Part shown: piece by piece, positions 28,789 to 38,435 of the stretch
Position numbering within the stretch: position 1 is the first letter of the stretch
Layout of the letters: every line of letters starts with the position of its first letter
Assembly (NCBI GenBank): GCA_900539185.1
Contig: UQBG01000003.1
Location: 1-64,000, forward strand
Direction of reading: 5' to 3'
Source of the DNA: an uncultured Clostridium sp.
GTDB taxonomy: Bacteria; Bacillota; Clostridia; Lachnospirales; Lachnospiraceae
DNA length: 64,000 nucleotides
Notes under the pieces: model-generated
The model's input: the letters and a program-made list of their open reading frames with translations, nothing else
What the model was told of the DNA's origin: nothing
Database searches by the model: none
Translations under genes and position numbers: made by a program

Positions 28789-30078
28789 ATGAAGGATATA
28801 GCACTGGATTCCATATATACGGATATGGGAATCGATAAAGAGGTATATGAATATTGCCAGAAAGCCGAAGATACCTTATATGAACGCTTTCAAAGCATCG
28901 ATAAAACAGCCGAGTATAATCAGGCCAAAGTTCTGCATGCCATGCAGAAGCACCAGCTCAGCGAAGCACATCTGTATCCGTCCACCGGATATGGATATAA
29001 CGATATTGGAAGAGATGCTCTCGAACAGGTCTATGCAGAGATTTTCCATGCAGAGGATGCATTGGTACGTTCCCAGATCACCTGTGGCACCCATGCACTG
29101 CATATTGCACTGGCCGGAAATCTACGTCCGGGAGATGAGATTTTATCTCCGGTCGGAAAACCTTATGATACGTTAGATGAAATCATCGGCATCCGCCCAT
29201 CCACCGGTTCTCTGGCAGAATACGGTGTTACGTATCGTCAGGTAGACTTGCTTCCGGACGGCTCCTTTGACTGGGACGGTATCCGAAATGCAATTACAGA
29301 TAAAACACGATTGGTCGAAATCCAGCGTTCGAAAGGATATGCCACCCGGCCAACTCTGTCCGTTGAACAGATTGGAATGTTAATTACATTTATAAAATCG
29401 ATTCGATCCGATATTATCTGTATGGTAGATAACTGCTACGGAGAATTTGTAGAAACGATTGAACCAACGGATGTTGGTGCCGATATGGCCGTCGGTTCCC
29501 TGATCAAAAATCCGGGCGGTGGTCTGGCTCCGATCGGTGGATACATCGTAGGCACGAAGGAATGTGTAGAACGGGCTGCTTACCGACTGACTGCTCCCGG
29601 TCTCGGAAAAGAACTGGGTGCCAGTCTGGGTGTAACAGCCAGCTTCATTCAGGGACTGTTCTTAGCTCCAACCGTAACAGCCTCTGCACTAAAAGGAGCA
29701 ATACTGGCCGCCAACGTATATGAATCTTTAGGATACCATACGATACCAAATGCAACTGAGCCCCGGTATGATATTATACAGGCGGTCGAGTTCGGTGATC
29801 CGGATCTGTTAATCGCCTTTTGTGAGGGGATTCAGGCAGCCTCTCCGATTGACAGCTATGTTACTCCAACACCATGGGCAATGCCGGGCTATGACAGTGA
29901 CGTTATCATGGCAGCCGGTACCTTTGTGTCCGGTGCCTCGATCGAACTGTCCGCAGATGGTCCGATTAAACCTCCGTATGCTGTTTATTTTCAGGGCGGA
30001 ATCACCTATCCACATGCAAAATACGGAATTATGAAGTCTCTGCAGCGGATAGTTGATAAGGTCGGAAAAGTGTGGTAA
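28789..30078 (+). CDS. Methionine gamma-lyase-like PLP protein (aluminum-resistance family)
   Basis: 429-aa PLP-fold protein of the PF06838 group. Seen: a Cys-rich cofactor region VRSQITCGTHALHIALAG, the Asp-bearing strand ICMVDNCYGEFVE and the likely PLP Lys in VGSLIKNPGGGLAPIGGYI (about residue 243). The family is named for an aluminum-resistance phenotype and resembles C-S lyases; its physiological substrate is not established. It habitually follows miaA in Firmicutes. GGAGATCGG precedes the ATG. Confidence 0.88.
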   Translation: MKDIALDSIYTDMGIDKEVYEYCQKAEDTLYERFQSIDKTAEYNQAKVLHAMQKHQLSEAHLYPSTGYGYNDIGRDALEQVYAEIFHAEDALVRSQITCGTHALHIALAGNLRPGDEILSPVGKPYDTLDEIIGIRPSTGSLAEYGVTYRQVDLLPDGSFDWDGIRNAITDKTRLVEIQRSKGYATRPTLSVEQIGMLITFIKSIRSDIICMVDNCYGEFVETIEPTDVGADMAVGSLIKNPGGGLAPIGGYIVGTKECVERAAYRLTAPGLGKELGASLGVTASFIQGLFLAPTVTASALKGAILAANVYESLGYHTIPNATEPRYDIIQAVEFGDPDLLIAFCEGIQAASPIDSYVTPTPWAMPGYDSDVIMAAGTFVSGASIELSADGPIKPPYAVYFQGGITYPHAKYGIMKSLQRIVDKVGKVW

Positions 30079-30108
30079 AGTAGTTTGGAAGATAAGGAGG
30101 CTTAACAT

Positions 30109-30372
30109 ATGGCAAGTGGAAAGTTAGGAAAAAACAACTGGGCATTATTCCTTATGATCCTCGCCGGCATCGTAATCGGGGGATTCATCGGCTGGCTGAC
30201 AAAGGATGTCTCATTCTTAAGCTGGTTGAACTTCGGTCAGTCCTTTGGTCTGGCAGAACCGGTCGTTCTGGATCTCGGAATCATCGTTCTGACCTTCGGA
30301 TTATCGATAAAGATTACGATCGGTGGAATCATCGGTATTATTATAGGGGTTGTCATATACCGTTTGTTGTAG
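30109..30372 (+). CDS. DUF4321-like small membrane protein
   Basis: 87 aa with two hydrophobic helices (about 12-32 and 50-85), the second rich in Ile/Gly. It looks like the DUF4321 family found beside radC/mreC in Clostridia, function unknown. AAGGAGG lies 7 nt upstream. It is followed by a hairpin that overlaps the radC ribosome site. Confidence 0.75.
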   Translation: MASGKLGKNNWALFLMILAGIVIGGFIGWLTKDVSFLSWLNFGQSFGLAEPVVLDLGIIVLTFGLSIKITIGGIIGIIIGVVIYRLL

Positions 30373-30401
30373 AAACAACGGATTATGATCCTGTAGTTGG
30401 A

Positions 30402-30423
30402 GTCCTTTTCCGGCAGAAAGGAC
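30402..30423 (+). promoter_or_regulatory. Hairpin overlapping the radC ribosome binding site
   Basis: GTCCTTT (30402-30408) pairs with AAAGGAC (30417-30423), which contains the only Shine-Dalgarno-like sequence before the ATG at 30428. If formed, it would mask the site, suggesting low or regulated radC translation. Confidence 0.4.
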
Positions 30424-30427
30424 CGAT

Positions 30428-31135
30428 ATGAAACAAACAAATACAATCAAAGAAGTTATGAAGGAACTACCGGAGTCCGAGCGCCCATACGAACGCTGTG
30501 CCAGGCTCGGGACCGTAGCATTAACGGACGCAGAACTGCTGGCAATCATCATGCGAACCGGAACAACCGGCAGGAATTCCTTACAGCTGGCCAGACAGAT
30601 TCTGAATGCAGATCCTATACACAAGGGTCTGTCCGGACTGGGATATCTGAGCCGGGAACAGCTCTTGCAGATTCCCGGGATTGGTCCCGTAAAAGCAACA
30701 CAGCTCCAGTCCATCGCCGAGCTTTCGAAGCGTATGGCCCGGCAAATGCCGGAGAAACAGCTCCTGCTCGGAAAGCCGGTTCATATCGCACAATATTTTA
30801 TGACGGAGCTCCGCTATGCTACACAGGAATATGTATATGCGGTCTATCTGGATCAGAAATGTAAATTCCTGCGAAAGCAGGAGATTACAAAAGGGACTGT
30901 GAATGCATCTTTGATATCTCCCCGTGAAATCTTTCTGGAGGCTATGCGTTGCGGTGCCGTACAATTAGTATTGGTGCACAATCATCCATCCGGGAATGTA
31001 TCCCCCAGCCGGGAGGACATTCAGATCACTCATCAGGTGAAGGATGCCGGAGAACTTCTGCAGATCCGTTTGATTGACCATATTATCGTCGGACCGCAGT
31101 CCTATTATAGCTTTGCAGAACACCGGATGCTATAG
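30428..31135 (+). CDS. radC: RadC/JAB-domain protein
   Basis: 235-aa protein with an N-terminal helix-hairpin-helix region (QIPGIGPVKATQLQSI, about 80-95) and a C-terminal JAMM-like metalloprotease fold ending VLVHNHPSGNVSPSREDI (about 175-195). The HxHPSGxxxPSxxD zinc motif is intact. The cellular role is unsettled despite the historical DNA-repair name. It precedes mreC, a common Firmicutes order. Confidence 0.93.
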   Translation: MKQTNTIKEVMKELPESERPYERCARLGTVALTDAELLAIIMRTGTTGRNSLQLARQILNADPIHKGLSGLGYLSREQLLQIPGIGPVKATQLQSIAELSKRMARQMPEKQLLLGKPVHIAQYFMTELRYATQEYVYAVYLDQKCKFLRKQEITKGTVNASLISPREIFLEAMRCGAVQLVLVHNHPSGNVSPSREDIQITHQVKDAGELLQIRLIDHIIVGPQSYYSFAEHRML

Positions 31136-31179
31136 CCGGATCCGGTCATCCCTGAATAGAACAAGAAAGAAGTATAAAG

Positions 31180-32034
31180 ATGCGATTTAATAATAAGAAC
31201 AAAATACCCCCAAAGTATATATTGCTGATATTGACTGCAGTCTGCCTGCTGTTTATCGGACTTTCCTTCGCTTTTGAAGGTGTTCTTACCCCTCTTCGCT
31301 ATATCACCGGCGTTACGATCACCCCGATGCAGCGCGGAATCAATGTCGTGGGAGAGTGGGTTGGCGATAAGCTGGATATGATAGCAGATATTCATAATCT
31401 TCAGGCAGAAAATGAAGAGCTGCGGAATCAACTGGAAGCGTATCAGACCGATAATAAGATTCAAACGTCTGATATGAATGAGCTCAATGATTTGCGGGAG
31501 CTTTATGCACTTGATTCCAGATTTCCGGACTATGAAAAGGTCGCTGCAAATGTAATCTCAAAGGATGCCGGAAACTGGTTCGACACCTTCATTATTGACA
31601 AAGGAACCAATGCAGGGATCCAGGTTGGATGTAATGTTATGGCAGGCAATGGTCTGGTCGGCATCGTAACCGAGGTCGGTCCGAACTATGCAAAGGTTCG
31701 TTCTATTATCGATGATAACAGCAATGTCAGTGCCATGTTCTTAACGGATTCTTCCATCTGCAGTGTGCAGGGTGATGAAAAGTATATGGACGAAGGATAC
31801 ATTCGGGTAGAATATATTGATAAATCCGCAAATATATCCGAGGGAGACGAACTGGTCACTTCCAATATCAGTGATAAGTTTCTTCCGGGAATTACGATCG
31901 GTTATGTAACAAACCTAACCCTCGACAGTAATAACCTGACGATGTCCGGAGATCTGGTACCGGCTGTTGATTTTGACCATATCCAGACTGTTTTGGTTGT
32001 TCTGGATCTGAAGCAAACAGTAGAAAAAGAGTGA
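31180..32034 (+). CDS. mreC: Rod shape-determining protein MreC
   Basis: 284-aa protein: a short cytosolic tail, one transmembrane helix (about 11-32), a coiled coil (HNLQAENEELRNQLEAY, about 70-90) and a C-terminal beta domain with ISKDAGNWFDTFIIDKGTNAG-type sequence near 120-140. It organises the elongasome in the periplasm-equivalent space with MreD and PBP2, which follow. No mreB is present here. Confidence 0.94.
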   Translation: MRFNNKNKIPPKYILLILTAVCLLFIGLSFAFEGVLTPLRYITGVTITPMQRGINVVGEWVGDKLDMIADIHNLQAENEELRNQLEAYQTDNKIQTSDMNELNDLRELYALDSRFPDYEKVAANVISKDAGNWFDTFIIDKGTNAGIQVGCNVMAGNGLVGIVTEVGPNYAKVRSIIDDNSNVSAMFLTDSSICSVQGDEKYMDEGYIRVEYIDKSANISEGDELVTSNISDKFLPGITIGYVTNLTLDSNNLTMSGDLVPAVDFDHIQTVLVVLDLKQTVEKE

Positions 32035-32038
32035 ACCT

Positions 32039-32551
32039 ATGCGTAGATTTTTCATACAATTATTAATTATATTGATCTGCTTTCTTTTGCAGACAGCCTT
32101 TTTCCGGTATCTGAATCTGGCGGATATTGTACCAAATCTTCTCCTGATTCCTACCGTTTCCTTTGGTGTCATGCGCGGAAGAAAAGAGGGGCTTCTGGTC
32201 GGCTTTTTCTCCGGCCTTCTTATGGATATTGTCTATGGTTCCGTCATTGGTCCTTATGCACTGCTTTATATGTATCTTGGCTACGTGAACGGATTCTTTC
32301 ATCGTGTTTACTATATGGAAGACATCCTGCTTCCTATGCTGATGGTAGGTGTCAATGATCTGGTCTATAATATTATCATTTACCTGTTTGCATACCTCAT
32401 GCGTAACCGTCTGGATATCGGATTTTATTTTCTGCACGTTATGCTTCCGGAAATGGTATATACGATGATTATGACCTTGATTCTATATAAACCGCTGGTT
32501 CGGATCAATAAGTGGCTGAAGAGAAAAGAAGAAGGGAGTGACGCCAGATGA
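32039..32551 (+). CDS. mreD: Rod shape-determining protein MreD
   Basis: 170-aa polytopic membrane protein with five to six helices and the typical N-terminus of an RNA-like basic start followed by ILICFLLQTAFFRYLNLADI. GRKEGLLVGFFSGLLMDI is the conserved family region. It starts 4 bp after mreC and overlaps the PBP2 gene by 4 bp, so the three are translated together. Confidence 0.9.
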   Translation: MRRFFIQLLIILICFLLQTAFFRYLNLADIVPNLLLIPTVSFGVMRGRKEGLLVGFFSGLLMDIVYGSVIGPYALLYMYLGYVNGFFHRVYYMEDILLPMLMVGVNDLVYNIIIYLFAYLMRNRLDIGFYFLHVMLPEMVYTMIMTLILYKPLVRINKWLKRKEEGSDAR

Positions 32552-35409
32552 TTAAGGAGCTATTCGGTGCAATTCGTGATTTTCTGAAGGAATATATGGG
32601 TCATCGTTTATTTCCGCTGACGATTCTGTTCTTTGTCCTCTTTGGAATCTTGATCTATCGACTATTTGTTTTACAGATCGTTGATGGGCAGGAATATCTG
32701 GATAACTTTATCTATAAGCAGGAGCGTACGGTTACCGTACCGGCTTCCCGTGGAATCATCTATGATTGCAACGGAAAGGAGCTTGCATATAATGAAATAT
32801 CGTATTCCGTAACCTATGGAAACAGTTCCCAGCTTTCCGGCAAGGCAAGTGAACTGGGAATAACCGAAAATGATCTAAAAAACCAGATTGTCTATAACAC
32901 CATTGGAATTCTGGAGTCGAATGGCGACTCTGTGATCTATAGTAACTTCCCGATTGAGCTGGATGATGCCGGTCACTTACAGTTTACTGTCACCGGTACG
33001 GCATTGACCCGTTTTCGTATGGAGGTTTATGCAGTCAGCAAAGAAGAGGATCTGAAGGAACATGCAAATGCTACTGCCGATGACATCTTCCGGTATCTGC
33101 GAAATAATGATAATGCAAAGCGAAATCGAAACTTTGACATATCCGATGAATATTCTACCGCAGATGCCCTAAAGATTATGGCTGTCCGGTATTCCCTCTG
33201 GCTGAATCGTTTCCAGCAGTATGTGACCGTAAAGATTGCCCTGAATGTATCCGAGGCGAGTGTTGCTCAGATTACAGAAAATAAGGACGAGCTGTTGGGA
33301 ATGGATGTTCAGGTCGATTCCACCAGAGTCTATAATGATTCCAAATACTTTGCAAATATTATCGGATATATCGGTAATATTTCTACGGATGAACTGGCGG
33401 AATATAATGCTACCTTATCCAAGGACGATCAATATTCTTCCACCGATGTAGTCGGTAAAATGGGAATTGAAAACACCATGGAGAGTGAACTGCGCGGCAA
33501 GAACGGTACCCAGCAGTTATTTGTAGACAATCTGGGGCGAGTACTGGAGGTCGTAGACAGCCGCGATGCCGTAGCCGGCAACGATGTCTATCTGTCCATT
33601 GACAGTGATCTGACAAAATACTGTTATGACGCTCTGGAAAAGGAGCTGTCGGGTATTCTGCTGGCACATTTATCAGAGGGGAATTCCCGTGGTACCCAGA
33701 AGAATATTCTGATTCCGATCAATGATGTGTACTTTGCATTGTTTAATAACAACATCCTGTCGATGTCTCACATCCGTTCGGACGAGGCCAGTGAAAACGA
33801 GAAAAACTTCTTAACTTCCTTCACCGGCCGACAGGCAACGGTTCTATCCTCGATTGAGACAAATCTGAGAGACTCTCAGACTCCGATGAAGGACCTTTCA
33901 GAAGAGGATCAGGACTATATGGCCTTTATCTACAAGAAGCTGTTGGAAGAAGAGATTCTGGATGCAACCGTCATCCCGGATAATGACGAAACCTTTGTTG
34001 CCTATAATAAAAACCAGACCATCAGTCTGGGTGAGTATCTGCGCTATGCAATCAATCAGAACGCAATCAATATTGCAAACTTCGAGTTAAGCAGTGACTA
34101 TTATGATTCGGAAGAAATCTATACTGCATTGGTTACAAACATTATTAATGAGCTGCAACAGGACAAAGATTTCGACAAACTTATTATTAAATATATGATA
34201 CAATCTGGAGTGACCAGTGGAAAACAGGTCTGTCTGATGCTATATGATCAGGGTGTGTTAAGTACCGAAGACGAAGATTATGCTCCCCTGCAATCCGGTA
34301 GCCTAAGTGCTTATGCTTTCATGCGGCGCAAGATCGAGAAGATCGAGATTACACCGGGACAGCTTGCTCTGGATCCATGCTCCGGCTCTGTCGTTGTAAC
34401 AGATGTCAAGACCGGCAAGGTGCTGGCGCTGGTCACCTATCCAAGCTATGACAATAACCGATTGACAAACACCATCGATACGTCCTACTATATGCAGTTG
34501 AATTCGGACATCACCAGCCCAATGTTTAACCGGGCTACCCAACAGCGGACAGCACCCGGATCTACTTATAAAATGCTATCCAGCGTTGCCGGTGTACAGG
34601 AAGGGGTTCTGGGATTGAATGAAAGCATCTATGACCGCGGTGAGTTTGATACCATTACACCGAGTCCGCACTGCTGGATCTATCCGGGCAGTCATGGTTC
34701 TATTGATATTCCTACCGCACTAGAGGTATCCTGCAACTATTTTTACTATGAAGTTGGATACCGCCTGAGTCTGGACAACGGGACCTATAATCAACAACAG
34801 GGAAATGAACGGCTGGCCAAGTACGCATCTGTATTTGGGCTGGACCGGAAGTCCGGCATTGAACTGCCGGAGGCGTCCCCTAGTGTCTCTACCGAGGATC
34901 CTGTTCGTTCTGCAATCGGTCAGGGCACGAACAGCTATACACCGATCCAGTTGGCACGCTATGTAAACACCATAGCTACGAGAGGCGACTGCTACGATCT
35001 GTCTCTGATCAATGATATTAAAGACTATGAAGGTAGCAGTGTTTATACACAGGCACAGGCTGTAACTTCTCATCCTGAGATTTCAAGTGCTTTATGGGAT
35101 TCCGTATATTCCGGTATGCGCCGGGTAATTACGGATAACACCTCCGCATCCAGTCTGCTCAACCGAATGGATGTCGCAGTCGCAGGTAAAACCGGTACTG
35201 CACAGGAGGATCTGACCAGAGCCTGTCACGCACTGTTCGTATCCTTTGCACCATATGAGAATCCGGAAATCACGGTAACAACCGTTATTCCTTACGGTTA
35301 TTCTTCCGGAAACGCAGAAGAACTGGCAAGTATGGTATATGCCTATTATTTCCAGCCGGAGTTATTGGAGAATCATACCGTCGACGGAAGCAGCGTCCAC
35401 ACTGATTAA
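32548..35409 (+). CDS. Penicillin-binding protein 2 (class B transpeptidase)
   Basis: 953-aa elongasome transpeptidase. One N-terminal membrane helix (about 22-42) leads to the pedestal beginning TVPASRGIIYDCNGKELAYN. Active-site motifs: SxxK in APGSTYKML (Ser about 670), SxN in EVSCNYFYYE (about 729) and KTG in VAGKTGTAQ (about 878). A roughly 220-residue segment at about 365-590 between pedestal and catalytic domain makes it far longer than E. coli PBP2 (633 aa). GAAGGGAG precedes the ATG. It should work with RodA encoded downstream. Confidence 0.94.
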   Translation: MIKELFGAIRDFLKEYMGHRLFPLTILFFVLFGILIYRLFVLQIVDGQEYLDNFIYKQERTVTVPASRGIIYDCNGKELAYNEISYSVTYGNSSQLSGKASELGITENDLKNQIVYNTIGILESNGDSVIYSNFPIELDDAGHLQFTVTGTALTRFRMEVYAVSKEEDLKEHANATADDIFRYLRNNDNAKRNRNFDISDEYSTADALKIMAVRYSLWLNRFQQYVTVKIALNVSEASVAQITENKDELLGMDVQVDSTRVYNDSKYFANIIGYIGNISTDELAEYNATLSKDDQYSSTDVVGKMGIENTMESELRGKNGTQQLFVDNLGRVLEVVDSRDAVAGNDVYLSIDSDLTKYCYDALEKELSGILLAHLSEGNSRGTQKNILIPINDVYFALFNNNILSMSHIRSDEASENEKNFLTSFTGRQATVLSSIETNLRDSQTPMKDLSEEDQDYMAFIYKKLLEEEILDATVIPDNDETFVAYNKNQTISLGEYLRYAINQNAINIANFELSSDYYDSEEIYTALVTNIINELQQDKDFDKLIIKYMIQSGVTSGKQVCLMLYDQGVLSTEDEDYAPLQSGSLSAYAFMRRKIEKIEITPGQLALDPCSGSVVVTDVKTGKVLALVTYPSYDNNRLTNTIDTSYYMQLNSDITSPMFNRATQQRTAPGSTYKMLSSVAGVQEGVLGLNESIYDRGEFDTITPSPHCWIYPGSHGSIDIPTALEVSCNYFYYEVGYRLSLDNGTYNQQQGNERLAKYASVFGLDRKSGIELPEASPSVSTEDPVRSAIGQGTNSYTPIQLARYVNTIATRGDCYDLSLINDIKDYEGSSVYTQAQAVTSHPEISSALWDSVYSGMRRVITDNTSASSLLNRMDVAVAGKTGTAQEDLTRACHALFVSFAPYENPEITVTTVIPYGYSSGNAEELASMVYAYYFQPELLENHTVDGSSVHTD

Positions 35410-35462
35410 TTTACTTGCCAATAATTATGGATATGGTATATATTACTAGAAGAGGTGAGTTC

Positions 35463-36185
35463 ATGAAAGAACATGTTATAATAAAGGGAAATCGTTACGG
35501 AATCGTTTTGGTTCTGGATCCGGATGTTCCGTTTGAAGATCTTCTGATCGAAATCGGTGTCCGCTTTGACGATTCCAGCAAATACTTTAACAGCAATACA
35601 CAAAGTGCCATAACCTTTGAGGGGCGGGAGCTGTCATCCGAAGAGATTGACCGGATCCTGGATCTGATCAAGAAGCGGACAACTCTGCGGATTCCTTATG
35701 TAATTGATAATAATAAGGATACCGAAGAACACTTTCATCGTATTATAGAGACCGGCGGCAACTATCCATCCTCGCAGGAGGGAGCAGAAGATGAAACACA
35801 CTTCATCTATCCGGAGAAAAATGACGGACTCTTTTATAAGGGAACTCTTCGATCCGGACAGACACTGGAATCTTCCGGCAGTCTGGTTATGATCGGGGAT
35901 GTCAATCCGGGTGCTACCGTTATGTCAAATGGAAATATCATCATTCTCGGAAGCCTGAAGGGAACTGCCATAGCAGGAGCCGCAGGCAATAAACATGCGT
36001 TTGTTCTGGCTCTGTCCATGACACCGATGCAGGTTCAGATCAGTGATATCATCGGGCGGGCACCGGATAAGCCGAAGAAGCGCTTTGGCAGTAAGCCAAT
36101 GGAGGCACAGATCGCCTTCGTAGAAAATGATAATATTTATATCGAACCTGTCAGCAAGTCGGTTCTAAATGATATAAACATATAA
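35463..36185 (+). CDS. minC: Septum site-determining protein MinC
   Basis: 240-aa FtsZ inhibitor. The N-terminal domain (about 1-110) is followed by the beta-helical C-terminal domain with GTLRSGQTLESSGSLVMIGD, GATVMSNGNIIILGSLKG and AGAAGNKHAFVLAL. ATG 35463 has AGAGGTG 7 nt upstream; an upstream in-frame ATG at 35415 is unsupported. First gene of minCDE. Confidence 0.93.
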   Translation: MKEHVIIKGNRYGIVLVLDPDVPFEDLLIEIGVRFDDSSKYFNSNTQSAITFEGRELSSEEIDRILDLIKKRTTLRIPYVIDNNKDTEEHFHRIIETGGNYPSSQEGAEDETHFIYPEKNDGLFYKGTLRSGQTLESSGSLVMIGDVNPGATVMSNGNIIILGSLKGTAIAGAAGNKHAFVLALSMTPMQVQISDIIGRAPDKPKKRFGSKPMEAQIAFVENDNIYIEPVSKSVLNDINI

Positions 36186-36211
36186 AGAATACAGGAGTGG
36201 AGGAATAAAAC

Positions 36212-37006
36212 GTGAGTGAAGTAATCGTTATAACATCAGGAAAAGGCGGCGTAGGTAAGACTACTACCACCGCAAATGTAGGTACCGGTCTGGCAAAGCT
36301 GGACAAGAAAGTCGTACTGATTGATACAGATATAGGACTTCGGAATCTGGATGTTGTCATGGGACTGGAAAACCGTATCGTATACAACCTGGTCGATGTC
36401 GTAGAGGGTAACTGCCGTTATAAGCAGGCATTGATCAAGGATAAGCGGTATCCAAATCTATTTTTGCTTCCATCTGCACAAACCAGAGATAAGACTTCGG
36501 TTTCACCGGAGCAGATGAAAAAGCTGGTGGATGAACTGAAGAATGAGTTTGACTACATACTTCTGGACTGCCCGGCAGGTATCGAACAGGGCTTTAAGAA
36601 TGCGATTGCCGCTGCCGATCGTGCATTGGTTGTAACAACACCGGAAGTATCTGCCATCCGTGATGCAGATCGTATCATCGGACTGTTAGAGGCAAATGAA
36701 ATCAAGAAGATCAATCTGATCGTCAATCGTATCCGTATGGATATGGTAAAACGTGGAGATATGATGTCCATCGATGATGTTGTAGAGATTCTTGCCATCG
36801 ATCTGATCGGTGCAGTACCGGATGATGAAAACATCGTCGTTTCCACAAACCAGGGTGAACCGCTGGTTGGAGATACTACACTGCCTGGAAAGGCATATTT
36901 GAACATCTGCAAGCGAATTATGGGTGAAGAGGTTCCATTCCTTGATCTTTCAAACGATGGATTCTTCAAAAAGCTGTCACGCATGTTCAAGAAGTCTAAT
37001 AACTAA
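36212..37006 (+). CDS. minD: Septum site-determining ATPase MinD
   Basis: 264-aa ParA-type ATPase. The deviant Walker A is TSGKGGVGKTTTTANVG (about residues 8-24), with DTDIGLRNLDVVMGLENR and the Walker B strand YILLDCPAGIE. The C-terminal amphipathic membrane anchor is present (FFKKLSRMFKK). Start is GTG with GGAGG upstream. It recruits MinC and is stimulated by MinE. Confidence 0.97.
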   Translation: MSEVIVITSGKGGVGKTTTTANVGTGLAKLDKKVVLIDTDIGLRNLDVVMGLENRIVYNLVDVVEGNCRYKQALIKDKRYPNLFLLPSAQTRDKTSVSPEQMKKLVDELKNEFDYILLDCPAGIEQGFKNAIAAADRALVVTTPEVSAIRDADRIIGLLEANEIKKINLIVNRIRMDMVKRGDMMSIDDVVEILAIDLIGAVPDDENIVVSTNQGEPLVGDTTLPGKAYLNICKRIMGEEVPFLDLSNDGFFKKLSRMFKKSNN

Positions 37007-37022
37007 GGAGGGGCACTATACT

Positions 37023-37304
37023 ATGGGATTAAAAGAGCTGTTTTTTGGAAAGAAAAAGGCCTCTGGAAATTATGCAAAAGACCGATTGAAGCTGTTATTA
37101 GTATCCGATCGTGCGAATTGCTCACCAGATGTAATGGAGCAGATTAAGAACGAGATCATCGAAGTGATTTCCAAGTATGTGGAGATCGATGCCTCCGGTC
37201 TGGATATCCAGATCACCCAGACAGAGTCTGAGGGCGGCAACGGTACCGTTCCTGCAATTTATGCAAATATTCCAATCAAAGAATTAAAGTCAAATACTAA
37301 ATAA
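37023..37304 (+). CDS. minE: Cell division topological specificity factor MinE
   Basis: 93-aa protein starting MGLKELFFGKKK (membrane-targeting helix), then AKDRLKLLLVSDRANCSPDVM, the MinD-contact segment, and a dimeric C-terminal domain. Length is normal. AAGGAGGGG lies upstream of ATG 37023. Its presence with MinC and MinD means this organism can use the oscillator-type Min system rather than relying on DivIVA/MinJ alone. Confidence 0.95.
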   Translation: MGLKELFFGKKKASGNYAKDRLKLLLVSDRANCSPDVMEQIKNEIIEVISKYVEIDASGLDIQITQTESEGGNGTVPAIYANIPIKELKSNTK

Positions 37305-37314
37305 GGCAATTAAA

Positions 37315-38424
37315 ATGTTAAAAGGATATCGATTACGTGATTACAACTTCAAACTGGTATTTCTAGTGTTAGTAGCATGTATATTCGGAACCATCGTTAT
37401 CAACAGTGCTGACAGTTCCTATACCCCAAAGCAGATTATCGGATTAATTTTCTGTCTGGTCGTCATGGGAGTGGTGTCACTGATTGATTATCATTACTTC
37501 TGCAAGTTATGGATTGTTCTGTATATTTTGAATCTGATCATGTTGCTGGGTGTCATACCGTTTGGTAAGACTGTAAATGGTGCCAGACGCTGGTATGGTA
37601 TCGGAAATTCCATTACCATACAGCCGTCTGAGTTCACGAAGGTATTGATCATCATCTGTCTGGCGGTACTTCTTACAAAGTTTAAGGACAACCTAAATAC
37701 ATGGAAACACCTGCTGATCATAGCGATATTCTGTGCAGTACCGTTATTGGTTATTTACAAACAGCCGCATCTGTCCACTACAATTGACATCTTTGTTCTG
37801 ATGCTTGGCATGATATTTCTTGCCGGTCTCAGCTATAAGCTGATCGGAATTGTTACGTTGATTCTGGTACCGGCCAGTAGTTTGTTTTTCTGGTACATCC
37901 AGCAGCCGGGACAAAAGCTGCTGAATGATTATATGCTAGGACGTATCCTGGCCTTCCGGTATCCACAGGACTATCAGTTATCCACCGGCTATCAGCAGGA
38001 TAATTCCGTCATGGCGATCGGATCCGGTATGCTGACCGGCAAGGGATTGACCGCCGATACAGTAGCAACGGTAAAGGATGCGAACCTGATATCAGAGCAG
38101 CAAACGGACTTTATTTTCTCCGTTATCGGTGAAGAATTGGGCTTCATCGGCTGTGTGTTTATTATTGCAATCATACTGTTAATAGTGTTACAATGTATAC
38201 GTATCGCGAGAAGGGCAGAAGATACAGAGGGTATGTTAATTGCGGCTGGTGTAGCTATACTGCTTTGTTTTCAGACATTTATCAATGTCGGTGTAGCCAC
38301 ACAGATCTTGCCGAATACCGGACAGCCACTTCCATTTGTCAGTTACGGACTCAGTTCGTTGTTGTCATGCTGTGGCGGAATCGGTCTGGTACTAAATGTT
38401 GGACTTCATAAAAAAAAGTATTGA
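37315..38424 (+). CDS. rodA: RodA-type SEDS peptidoglycan glycosyltransferase
   Basis: 369-aa polytopic SEDS protein that polymerises glycan strands with the class-B PBP. About ten hydrophobic helices; signatures include GARRWYGIGNSITIQPSEFTK, VMAIGSGMLTGKG with DFIFSVIGEELGFIG, and the ending GQPLPFVSYGLSSLLSCCGGIG. Its location after mreCD-pbp2-minCDE supports RodA rather than FtsW or SpoVE. Confidence 0.92.
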   Translation: MLKGYRLRDYNFKLVFLVLVACIFGTIVINSADSSYTPKQIIGLIFCLVVMGVVSLIDYHYFCKLWIVLYILNLIMLLGVIPFGKTVNGARRWYGIGNSITIQPSEFTKVLIIICLAVLLTKFKDNLNTWKHLLIIAIFCAVPLLVIYKQPHLSTTIDIFVLMLGMIFLAGLSYKLIGIVTLILVPASSLFFWYIQQPGQKLLNDYMLGRILAFRYPQDYQLSTGYQQDNSVMAIGSGMLTGKGLTADTVATVKDANLISEQQTDFIFSVIGEELGFIGCVFIIAIILLIVLQCIRIARRAEDTEGMLIAAGVAILLCFQTFINVGVATQILPNTGQPLPFVSYGLSSLLSCCGGIGLVLNVGLHKKKY

Positions 38425-38435
38425 GGTGAGGCTAT

